Part shown: piece after piece, positions 1 to 5,639 of the stretch
Position numbering within the stretch: position 1 is the stretch's first letter
Layout of the letters: the number at the start of each line of letters is the position of its first letter
Assembly (NCBI GenBank): GCA_902477615.1
Contig: CABSHY010000066.1
Span: forward strand, 1-6,989
Direction of reading: 5' to 3'
DNA from: an uncultured Sutterella sp.
GTDB lineage: Bacteria > Pseudomonadota > Gammaproteobacteria > Burkholderiales > Burkholderiaceae_F
DNA length: 6,989 nucleotides
Program-made: the position numbers and the translations under genes
Notes under the pieces: model-generated
The model's input: only the letters and a program-made list of their open reading frames with translations
Told to the model about the DNA's origin: nothing
Database searches by the model: none

Positions 1-30
1 AGCAGAATATGTGTTCTCGAAAGGGATTGA
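1..30 (+). CDS. Possible 3' end of the gene upstream of lapB (partial)
   Basis: Frame 1 is open from the window edge to a TGA at 28-30 and would end in SRICVLERD. The stop lies 3 bases before the lapB start, a spacing typical of operon partners. In many proteobacteria the small membrane-protein gene lapA precedes lapB, so this could be its end, but nine residues are too few to identify it. Frame 2 is also open across this stretch, so even the frame is uncertain. Confidence 0.3.
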   Translation, partial: SRICVLERD

Positions 31-33
31 GTC

Positions 34-1185
34 ATGGAGCTTGAACTTTGGTATCTCATCGCCGTGCCCGCACTTTTTGTTGCCGGTTGGTGGTTAAGAG
101 GGTTGGATCAAAGACAGCGTGACAATGAACGCCGACCGGAAACTTATTACAAGGGCATCAATTTGCTCTTAAATGAGCAACCGGATAAGGCTATCGATGC
201 TTTTATCGAAGTGGTGAAGTTAGACCCCGAAACGATTGAATTGCACCATGCTTTGGGCAATTTGTTCTGTCGTCGCGGTGAGTTTGATCGCGCTATTCGC
301 ATCCACAATCATCTCCTCAACCGTGCCGATCTCCCGGCCCAAGAAAGATCCTTGGCTTTGTTTGAATTGGCTAACGACTATTTGAAGGCGGGTCTTTACG
401 ATCGTGCTGAGGCAAGCTTTAAGCGTTTGCTTGAAGAGCCTGAGTATCACTTAGATGCCATGCATGCGTTACTTAATATCTATTGCACGGAAAACGAGTG
501 GGAAAGCGCCATTGAAATGGCCAATCGCCTCGAGAAAGAGGCCGGTGAAAATCACATTTCTGAAATTGCTCACTTTCATTGTGAGTTGGCCGATCGTCAT
601 CTTCGCCGTAAAGAAGTCGATGATGCCAAGCACCTGTTGGAAGAAGCCCTCAAGATCGATCGTCGCTGCGTGCGCGCTTTGATTGCTTTGGGACACATTT
701 CTCTTCAAACCAATCAACCCGAAGAAGCCCTTTCCTATTGGGCAAAGGTTGAAAGAGTGTCTCCTGAACACTTGACTCTCGTGATGGCTCATATGGCTCA
801 GGCCTATGAGATGTTGGGTAAACACGATCAAGCCATGAATATGATTCATCGTGCATTAAACGATATGCCGCGAGCAGAAACCTTGTCAATCGCTTTGAAT
901 ATTGTTCAAAAAGCTGAGGGTGATGAAGGGGCGATGCGCTTATTAAAAGAAGAGCTTGAGCGCCATCCGAGTCTTTGGGCGTATGAAAAGTTAACGCAAT
1001 TGCGCTTAAAGGATCACCCTGATAATGCGGAGTTGCAACTTCTGGCACAGCTTTTGAAACCCTATGTATCACAACCCGGACGCTATGAATGCTCCGAGTG
1101 CGGTTTTAGAGCAAAGGGTTTTCAGTGGCACTGCCCTGGATGCTCGGGTTGGGGGACATATCCGCCTACTCGCATTGAAGACTAA
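34..1185 (+). CDS. lapB: Lipopolysaccharide assembly protein B (TPR and rubredoxin-like domains)
   Basis: LapB (YciM) is an inner-membrane protein with its bulk in the cytoplasm. In E. coli it acts with the FtsH protease to adjust LpxC levels and so lipid A synthesis. The 383-residue product is close to the E. coli length (about 389). An N-terminal hydrophobic anchor spans about residues 4-22 and is followed by basic residues (R23, R27, R29). A long series of TPR helices covers about 35-335; examples are the segments around residues 47-65 (PDKAIDAFIEVVKLDPE) and 231-245. The C-terminal rubredoxin-like metal site has two CxxC knuckles, C353/C356 and C367/C370, near the very end, as the family requires. 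The ATG at 34 follows an AAGGG ribosome site at 21-25 with 8-base spacing. A terminator closes the gene at 1196-1233. Domain order and length make the assignment firm; the link to FtsH/LpxC is family knowledge. Confidence 0.95.
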   Translation: MELELWYLIAVPALFVAGWWLRGLDQRQRDNERRPETYYKGINLLLNEQPDKAIDAFIEVVKLDPETIELHHALGNLFCRRGEFDRAIRIHNHLLNRADLPAQERSLALFELANDYLKAGLYDRAEASFKRLLEEPEYHLDAMHALLNIYCTENEWESAIEMANRLEKEAGENHISEIAHFHCELADRHLRRKEVDDAKHLLEEALKIDRRCVRALIALGHISLQTNQPEEALSYWAKVERVSPEHLTLVMAHMAQAYEMLGKHDQAMNMIHRALNDMPRAETLSIALNIVQKAEGDEGAMRLLKEELERHPSLWAYEKLTQLRLKDHPDNAELQLLAQLLKPYVSQPGRYECSECGFRAKGFQWHCPGCSGWGTYPPTRIED

Positions 1186-1195
1186 ACGCAATACT

Positions 1196-1233
1196 GGCTT
1201 GTTAGGGTTTGTACCGACCTAACAAGCCTTTTT
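1196..1233 (+). terminator. Rho-independent terminator of lapB
   Basis: A perfect 11-bp stem, GGCTTGTTAGG (1196-1206) with CCTAACAAGCC (1218-1228), has an 11-base loop and is followed at once by TTTTT. It starts ten bases after the lapB stop codon and separates lapB from htpX transcription. Confidence 0.92.
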
Positions 1234-1331
1234 AATTTGTTTACATTTTTGACGTGTTTTGAGACCGATATTCGTCAAAGTTTTTTGTACACTTCGAGTC
1301 ATAAAACTTATTGTTAATTCAAGGAAACTTC

Positions 1332-2228
1332 ATGTTCAAACGTATTGGCTTATTCATCTTGACCAACTTGGCCATTTTGGTGATGTTGTCGATCATCTTA
1401 AACCTCGTTAGTTTCTTCTTCGGGGTGAACTTCTCGCAGATTGCCGGCGGCAACCAAAATTTGGTTTCACTCTTCATCTTTGCGGCCATTGTGGGCTTTA
1501 GCGGTTCCATCATCAGCTTGTTTATGAGCAAGACGATGGCCAAGCACTCCATGGGCTTGCAAATGATTGATGTGAACAATCCGCGCAATGAAGTGGAACG
1601 CTGGTTGGTGCAAACGGTTTCGAAGTTGGCTCAAATCAAAGGTGTGGCGATGCCTGAAGTGGGTATCTATCACGGTGAGCCCAACGCTTTTGCAACGGGC
1701 CCGAGCAAGAATAACTCCCTGGTGGCCGTTTCTGACGGTTTGTTGGCTTCCATGAATAAAGAAGAAGTCGAAGCCGTGTTGGGCCACGAAATGAGTCACG
1801 TTGCCAATGGCGACATGGTGACGATGACCTTGATGCAAGGGGTGATTAACACGTTTGTGGTGTTCTTGTCCCGTATCATCGGTAACTTTGTCGATCGCGT
1901 GATTTTGCGCAATGAAGACGATGCACCGGGCGCCGGTTACTACATCACGAGTTTGGTTTTAGACATCGTCTTGGGTCTCTTGGGCTCGATGTTGGTGGCC
2001 GCTTTCTCTCGCTATCGTGAATATCGTGCTGATGCGGGAGCCGCGGATGCATTGGGTTCACCCGCTCCGATGATCAACGCCTTGGCTCGCTTAGGCGGTC
2101 AAGCGCCGACGGAATTGCCTGGCAACGTTAAGGGCTTTGGTATCAGCGGTGGTATGGGTTCTTTGTTAGCCACGCACCCGCCGATTGAAGATCGTATCAA
2201 GGCTTTGCGTAGCCATCAACAAAATTAA
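1332..2228 (+). CDS. htpX: Membrane zinc metalloprotease HtpX (M48B)
   Basis: HtpX is an inner-membrane endoprotease that degrades misfolded membrane proteins, overlapping in role with FtsH. The product has 298 residues (E. coli 293). Two N-terminal hydrophobic segments lie at about 4-32 and 40-62. The zinc motif HEMSH is at residues 152-156 with catalytic E153, and the third zinc ligand is E230 in the context YREYRADA. Between them are two more hydrophobic stretches, at about 163-182 and 205-226. I chose ATG 1332, giving MFKRIGLFIL, because this is the canonical start of the family and AAGGAA lies at 1321-1326. An in-frame TTG at 1311 would add seven residues but would place that ribosome site inside the gene. 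I see no convincing sigma70 or heat-shock promoter in 1239-1331, although the lapB terminator implies a separate start. A terminator follows at 2249-2281. Confidence 0.96.
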   Translation: MFKRIGLFILTNLAILVMLSIILNLVSFFFGVNFSQIAGGNQNLVSLFIFAAIVGFSGSIISLFMSKTMAKHSMGLQMIDVNNPRNEVERWLVQTVSKLAQIKGVAMPEVGIYHGEPNAFATGPSKNNSLVAVSDGLLASMNKEEVEAVLGHEMSHVANGDMVTMTLMQGVINTFVVFLSRIIGNFVDRVILRNEDDAPGAGYYITSLVLDIVLGLLGSMLVAAFSRYREYRADAGAADALGSPAPMINALARLGGQAPTELPGNVKGFGISGGMGSLLATHPPIEDRIKALRSHQQN

Positions 2229-2248
2229 GATGATTTGATTTTGAGAAG

Positions 2249-2281
2249 TCCGATCCCGAAGAAATTTGGGGTCGGATTTTT
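2249..2281 (+). terminator. Rho-independent terminator of htpX
   Basis: A 9-bp stem, TCCGATCCC (2249-2257) with GGGGTCGGA (2268-2276) and one T:G wobble, is followed by TTTTT. It lies 20 bases after the htpX stop and stops transcription before it enters the convergent tRNA operon. Confidence 0.9.
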
Positions 2282-2312
2282 GTTATGTGGCACTGCCAGA
2301 AGAAAATTTGGG

Positions 2313-2350
2313 TAAAAAAATGCTCGTCAACCCCAAAAAGGTTACGAGCA
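2313..2350 (-). terminator. Rho-independent terminator of the tRNA operon
   Basis: On the minus strand, TGCTCGTAACC (2350-2340) pairs with the complement made by 2332-2321, with one bulged base. The stem is followed by seven T residues (plus-strand A run 2314-2320). It lies 23 bases past the 3' end of tRNA-His, as expected for the operon's end. Confidence 0.88.
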
Positions 2351-2372
2351 ATTTTTGCGCTTAAAAAGTTAG

Positions 2373-2449
2373 TGGGGTGGGAAATGGGACTCGAACCCAC
2401 GACAACCGGAATCACAATCCGGGACTCTACCAACTGAGCTATTCCCACC
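2373..2449 (-). tRNA. tRNA-His (GUG anticodon)
   Basis: Read on the minus strand, this 77-base gene folds as a full cloverleaf. It includes the extra 5' G (G-1 at 2449) that is peculiar to tRNA-His, the D-arm AGCTCAGTTGGTAGAG, anticodon GTG (2415-2413) in the loop TTGTGAT, and the T-arm GTGGGTTCGAGTCCCAT. CCA is encoded at 2375-2373. It is very close to the E. coli tRNA-His sequence and is the last gene of the three-tRNA operon. Confidence 0.98.
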
Positions 2450-2460
2450 ACTAAATTTTT

Positions 2461-2537
2461 TGGCCCGCCCGACAGGATTCGAACCTGTGACCCTCGGCTT
2501 AGAAGGCCGATGCTCTATCCAACTGAGCTACGGGCGG
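2461..2537 (-). tRNA. tRNA-Arg (UCU anticodon)
   Basis: Minus-strand cloverleaf of 77 bases. The acceptor stem CCGCCCG pairs with CGGGCGG, the D-arm is AGCTCAGTTGGATAGAGC, the anticodon TCT is at 2503-2501, the T-arm holds GGTTCGAATCC, the discriminator is G and CCA is encoded. It reads AGA codons (and AGG by wobble). It lies 11 bases upstream of tRNA-His and 19 bases downstream of tRNA-Pro, so all three are surely cut from one transcript. Confidence 0.98.
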
Positions 2538-2556
2538 TTTGAATCTTTCAGGGCTA

Positions 2557-2633
2557 TGGTCGGGGCGAAGGGATTCGAACCCCCGACATTCTGCTCCCAA
2601 AGCAGACGCGCTACCGGACTGCGCTACGCCCCG
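2557..2633 (-). tRNA. tRNA-Pro (UGG anticodon)
   Basis: Minus-strand cloverleaf of 77 bases. The acceptor stem CGGGGCG pairs with CGCCCCG. The D-arm has the AGCGCAG and GGTAGCGC forms typical of proline tRNAs. Anticodon TGG (2599-2597) sits in the loop CTTTGGGAG, the T-arm holds GGTTCGAATCC and CCA is encoded. It is the first gene of the operon, and its 5' end lies about 12 bases from the predicted transcription start. Confidence 0.98.
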
Positions 2634-2651
2634 TCAAAAGCGCGAGTCGTC

Positions 2652-2680
2652 ATTATGCAGACTTTTTTAAGAAATTGCAA
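2652..2680 (-). promoter_or_regulatory. Sigma70-type promoter of the tRNA operon
   Basis: On the minus strand, -35 TTGCAA (2680-2675) and -10 CATAAT (2657-2652) are separated by exactly 17 bases. The -10 box follows TCTG, and a GC-containing discriminator (GACGACTCGCG) comes after it. Such discriminators are common at stable-RNA promoters under stringent control; that control is inference here. Start of transcription is expected near 2645, just upstream of tRNA-Pro. Confidence 0.8.
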
Positions 2681-2795
2681 ATCCCGTTATTCAAAATTTC
2701 TTTCAATTTTTTAAAGGTATCACTTAGGCTTTGATTTGAAAAGAAAAGGTGTGTAACGGAGTATTTTTTTGAAAACGCACAAAATGCGCTCTCGG

Positions 2796-2801
2796 TACAA
2801 T
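2796..2801 (+). promoter_or_regulatory. Candidate -10 box of the folP-glmM operon
   Basis: TACAAT lies 33 bases before the folP start codon and matches the sigma70 -10 consensus at five of six positions. The only good -35-like hexamer, TTGAAA at 2769-2774, is 21 bases away, which is too far for normal spacing. The position is plausible because the upstream neighbour is a divergent tRNA operon, so folP needs its own promoter here. Confidence 0.4.
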
Positions 2802-2833
2802 GGAGTCATTGTTTTTATCTCAGAGGTTTTTCT

Positions 2834-3661
2834 ATGAAATGGCAGTGTGGTGACAGGGTTTTAGATTTATCTCGCCCTCTCATTATGGGGATTTTGAACG
2901 TAACGCCTGACTCTTTTTCCGATGGCGGCGAGCATGACGGTTTTGCTGCCGCCATTGCGCACGCAGACAAAATGATTGAAGAGGGGGCTGACATTATCGA
3001 TATCGGTGGCGAATCAACGCGACCGGGGGCTGCAGACGTTGCAGAAGACGAGGAAATCCGTCGAGTGGTGCCAGTGGTCAAGGCCTTGGTTGAAAAGGGC
3101 TACATCATCTCCGTGGATACGAGTAAAGCCCGCGTAATGCGAGAAGCGATTAAGGCCGGTGTTCACATCATTAATGACATTCGTGCTCTACGAGAGCCGG
3201 GGGCTTTAGAAGCGGTAGCAGAATCGAACGTAGGTGTGTGTTTGATGCACATGCAGGGGCAACCCCGAACAATGCAAGTGGCGCCTCACTATGATGACTT
3301 GATTGCTGAAGTGGAAGCGTTTTTATTAGAGCGAGCCCAAGTGTGTGAAAAGGCGGGGATTGACCGCAGTCGTATTTGTTTGGACTATGGTTTTGGGTTT
3401 GGGAAGACCGTTGAACAAAACTTTAAACTTTTAGCCAACACCGATCATTTTGTCCGCTTGCCTTATCCTCACTTAGTGGGCTTGTCTCGTAAATCGAGTT
3501 TGGGTGCTGTGACGGGACGAGAAACAAAGGATCGAATGGTAGCTTCGGTGACGGGAGCGTTGCTTGCCGCACAGGGTGGCGCACAAATTATTCGAGTGCA
3601 TGATGTTGCAGCCACCAAAGATGCGTTTACAATTTGGCATAGTACGATTAACGCAAAATAA
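2834..3661 (+). CDS. folP: Dihydropteroate synthase
   Basis: FolP joins p-aminobenzoate to dihydropterin pyrophosphate to make dihydropteroate in folate synthesis, and is the target of sulfonamides. The 275-residue TIM-barrel protein carries the family signatures MGILNVTPDSFSDGG (18-32) and GADIIDIGGESTRPGA (51-66). Pterin and phosphate-site residues match E. coli within one position: N22, D95, N114, D184, K220, R254 and H256. Positions F28, T62 and P64, where resistance changes are known, are wild type, so nothing suggests target-site sulfonamide resistance. The loop usually written DPGFGFGK reads DYGFGFGK here (Y185). The start is set by AGAGG at 2822-2826, 7 bases before ATG. glmM follows after 18 bases, so the two are co-transcribed. 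In many relatives ftsH precedes folP; here a divergent tRNA operon does. Confidence 0.97.
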   Translation: MKWQCGDRVLDLSRPLIMGILNVTPDSFSDGGEHDGFAAAIAHADKMIEEGADIIDIGGESTRPGAADVAEDEEIRRVVPVVKALVEKGYIISVDTSKARVMREAIKAGVHIINDIRALREPGALEAVAESNVGVCLMHMQGQPRTMQVAPHYDDLIAEVEAFLLERAQVCEKAGIDRSRICLDYGFGFGKTVEQNFKLLANTDHFVRLPYPHLVGLSRKSSLGAVTGRETKDRMVASVTGALLAAQGGAQIIRVHDVAATKDAFTIWHSTINAK

Positions 3662-3679
3662 CGATCAAGGTGAATTCTT

Positions 3680-5014
3680 ATGAGTCGTAAATATTTCGGT
3701 ACCGACGGTGTTCGCGGTCTTGTGGGCGAGTTTCCCATTACGCCTGATTTTGTCATGAAGTTGGGTCAGGCAGCCGGTCGCGTTTTGAAACGCCACATGC
3801 AAGGTCATCGCCGTGTACGCGTCGTCATTGGTAAAGACACACGTGTTTCGGGTTACATGTTAGAAGCCGCCTTGCAAGCTGGCTTCTCGAGCTCCGGCGT
3901 TGACGTTGTTTTGTGCGGACCGATCCCCACGCCTGCCATTGCTTATTTAACGCGTGCGCAGCGCGCCGATGCCGGTGTCGTTATCAGTGCCAGTCACAAT
4001 CCCTATCACGACAACGGTATTAAGTTTTTTAGCGAATCCGGTACAAAATTCCCCGATGAAGTGGAATTAGAAATCGAAGAAGAGTTGGATAAAGGCTTTT
4101 CTTGCGTTGAAAGTAAGGATTTGGGTAAGGCTTGGCGCTTGGAAGATGCTGCCGGTCGCTACATTGAATTCTGTAAATCCACGATTGATAACAATGTGGA
4201 CTTAAAAGGTTTACGTATTTTGGTCGATTGCGCCAATGGTGCGGCTTATCATGTGGCGCCTGCCGTCTATCACGAGTTGGGTGCCGATGTCTTTACCGTG
4301 GGTGAACATCCCGATGGTTTTAACATCAATGACGGCGTGGGTGCCACGCATACGGAAAACCTCTCCAAGAAGGTTTTTGAGCACGGTTGCGATGTCGGTA
4401 TTGCCTTAGATGGTGACGCCGACCGTTTGATCATGGCCGACGCTCATGGTCACGTCTATAACGGTGATGAACTCCTTTACGTGATGGTGCGAGACCGTAT
4501 GTTGCGTGAAGACGTCAAGGGCGCCGTGGGCACCTTAATGACGAACTACGCCCTTGAAAAGCGCTTTGCTGAATTGGGTGTGGAGTTTGTTCGCGCAAAG
4601 GTCGGTGACCGCTATGTGTTGGAACAATTAAAGGCTCGAGAAGGTTGGATTTTCGGCGGTGAAAGTTCCGGTCACTTGTTGGTCTTGGATTGCCAAACGA
4701 CGGGCGACGGTATTGTGAGCAGCCTTCAAGTGTTGGCTGCCATGCGTCGTCAAAACAAATCCTTGGCAGAATTGACTGCTGACATTACTTTGATGCCGCA
4801 AGTGTTGATCAATAAACGTATTGAAAAGGGCTTTGATTGGAAGGCTCATCAACCGATGATTGATGCGGTTAAGGAAGCTGAGGATAAATTGACGGGACGT
4901 GGTCGCGTTTTGATTCGCCCGTCAGGCACGGAACCCTTGTTGCGCATTATGGTGGAAGCCGATGATAAGGCATTGGCTCAAACGTTAGCGCAAAAGATTG
5001 CCGATACGCTTTAA
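3680..5014 (+). CDS. glmM: Phosphoglucosamine mutase
   Basis: GlmM converts glucosamine-6-phosphate to glucosamine-1-phosphate in the cytoplasm. This is the step before GlmU makes UDP-GlcNAc for peptidoglycan and lipid A. The 444-residue product has the usual family length and order of motifs: N-terminal KYFGTDGVRG (4-13); the phosphoserine loop ISASHNP with catalytic S105, which must be phosphorylated for activity; the metal loop DGDADR (244-249) with three aspartates for Mg2+; the sugar-binding loop GGESSGH at about residues 326-332; and the C-terminal phosphate-binding loop RPSGTEP (413-419). AAGGTG at 3667-3672 lies 7 bases before ATG. It is the second gene of the folP operon and ends at a terminator at 5034-5061. 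The gene is intact even though mobile DNA begins only 48 bases after its stop codon. Confidence 0.97.
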   Translation: MSRKYFGTDGVRGLVGEFPITPDFVMKLGQAAGRVLKRHMQGHRRVRVVIGKDTRVSGYMLEAALQAGFSSSGVDVVLCGPIPTPAIAYLTRAQRADAGVVISASHNPYHDNGIKFFSESGTKFPDEVELEIEEELDKGFSCVESKDLGKAWRLEDAAGRYIEFCKSTIDNNVDLKGLRILVDCANGAAYHVAPAVYHELGADVFTVGEHPDGFNINDGVGATHTENLSKKVFEHGCDVGIALDGDADRLIMADAHGHVYNGDELLYVMVRDRMLREDVKGAVGTLMTNYALEKRFAELGVEFVRAKVGDRYVLEQLKAREGWIFGGESSGHLLVLDCQTTGDGIVSSLQVLAAMRRQNKSLAELTADITLMPQVLINKRIEKGFDWKAHQPMIDAVKEAEDKLTGRGRVLIRPSGTEPLLRIMVEADDKALAQTLAQKIADTL

Positions 5015-5033
5015 TCGGTTTGTCAGATAACAC

Positions 5034-5061
5034 AAAGGCCTGCATTTGCGGGCCTTTCTTT
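5034..5061 (+). terminator. Rho-independent terminator of folP-glmM
   Basis: A 10-bp stem, AAAGGCCTGC (5034-5043) with GCGGGCCTTT (5048-5057) and one T:G wobble, has the tight loop ATTT and is followed by CTTT. It lies 20 bases after the glmM stop. The T-rich tail runs directly into the group II intron start at 5063, so the terminator appears to have served as the intron's landing site. Confidence 0.88.
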
Positions 5062-5062
5062 A

Positions 5063-5621
5063 GTGCGCACGACATGTGCGCTGTTCTAGCGGGTGAAAGT
5101 CCCGTGGTCGGGCTGATAGGGCCAAGACCTAGCTTAAGACAAGCCATGCATCGTGAGGTGTAGGGTGAAGGAAGTCGGCGGCAAAACCCTGAGGTAACGC
5201 ACAGAAACCTCATATAAGGCCATACCAGTGGATGAGTGTGCATTTGAACATGAAGTCCAATACCTATCCGGAAACTGGCGGGGTAAATGAGGTTCCTACA
5301 TGGGGAGAAAGACAGCGTGCTTACTCGTGGAGGCCTGTCCCGCAGTCGTCAGACTGTAGTAACAACGAAGGGAACAGGAGTCAGCATAAGCCATAGTAGC
5401 TCAAGGAGTACTGAGCGAAGGGCCTAACCTAACCGCGTTCAACGTGAGGACGTTACGATAAAACCAAAAGTACTACCGAAAACAAAGGAAACCTGATACG
5501 GGCAGATCGGAAACGGAACGCAAGAGAAACCCAATGTCAGGAGTAGTGGTCAAATCGATATACAAATGGAGAACGTAAGCTGATGGTCAGCTTGGAAAAG
5601 ATACTCGAACCGCACAATCTC
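5063..5621 (+). mobile_element. Group II intron, 5' part (ribozyme domains I to early IV), 3' end missing
   Basis: This stretch of about 560 bases has no gene but reads as a structured catalytic RNA. It begins with GTGCG (5063-5067), the group II 5' splice-site consensus. Near the 5' end is the GGGTGAAAGTCCCG element (5091-5104), and further along are tracts such as CCTCATATAAGGCC that I recognise from bacterial introns with LtrA-type proteins. Perfect hairpins visible by eye are GCGCAC/GTGCGC (5065-5081), CGGG/CCCG (5090-5104), CAGTC/GACTG (5343-5356), GCTCA/TGAGC (5399-5416) and AACGT/ACGTT (5441-5454). The start of an intron-encoded protein lies at about 5583, where domain IV should be. 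No domain V (AGC-triad hairpin with GNRA loop) or domain VI is found before the window ends, so the intron as seen cannot splice. The class is not resolved. The right limit is the last codon that still fits the maturase and is approximate. Confidence 0.82.
5579..5591 (+). promoter_or_regulatory. Small hairpin over the intron-protein start codon
   Basis: GCTGA (5579-5583) and TCAGC (5587-5591) form a perfect 5-bp stem with loop TGG, and the candidate ATG (5583-5585) lies inside it. In the Lactococcus Ll.LtrB intron, domain IVa similarly covers the ltrA start and is bound by the protein to repress its own translation. A parallel here is inference from position only. Confidence 0.3.
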
Positions 5622-5639
5622 CCGAGTTTGATAGTTTAA
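5583..5639 (+). pseudogene. Truncated N-terminus of the intron-encoded reverse transcriptase/maturase
   Basis: The frame from ATG 5583 reads MVSLEKILEPHNL and then PSLIV before TAA (5637-5639). The LEKILxPxNL pattern is what group II intron reverse transcriptases show just before their AYKRV...NKGAxGVDG segment, but that continuation is absent. I infer that homology ends after codon 13 (5619-5621) and that the last five codons come from the inserted IS. A possible ribosome site, GGAG, is at 5568-5571, with somewhat long spacing (11 bases). An earlier ATG at 5566 stops after five codons. All reverse transcriptase, maturase and any endonuclease domains are missing from the window. Confidence 0.55.

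Noticed and set aside
220..1072. Open frames of 75-140 codons inside lapB on both strands.
   Set aside because: They are shadows of lapB. None has a recognisable domain, and lapB's motifs cover the whole region.
1311..1331. Upstream TTG start for htpX adding seven residues.
   Set aside because: The ATG at 1332 has a well-placed AAGGAA and gives the family's canonical N-terminus.
1239..1331. A promoter for htpX, for example TTGACG at 1249-1254 or a -10-like CATAAA at 1300-1305.
   Set aside because: No pair of boxes has acceptable spacing, and no heat-shock-type -10 (CCCCAT) is present, so I did not annotate one.
2197..2714. Two open frames over the tRNA cluster (2197-2451 minus, 2460-2714 plus, with text such as GFEPVTLGLEGRC and KGFEPPTFCSQSRRATGLRYAP).
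   Set aside because: The plus-strand one is the well-known false protein produced by translating the antisense of tRNA genes. The cloverleaves fully explain the sequence in both.
4947..5243. A 98-codon minus-strand frame spanning the glmM end, the terminator and the intron start.
   Set aside because: It crosses a terminator and a structured RNA, has no recognisable domain, and is best explained as chance.
5305..5312. GAGAAAGA in the intron as an EBS1 that pairs with the exon before 5063.
   Set aside because: Its complement CTTTCT lies at 5054-5059, which is 4-9 bases from the splice site rather than directly adjacent. The register does not fit standard EBS1-IBS1 pairing and the match is short.
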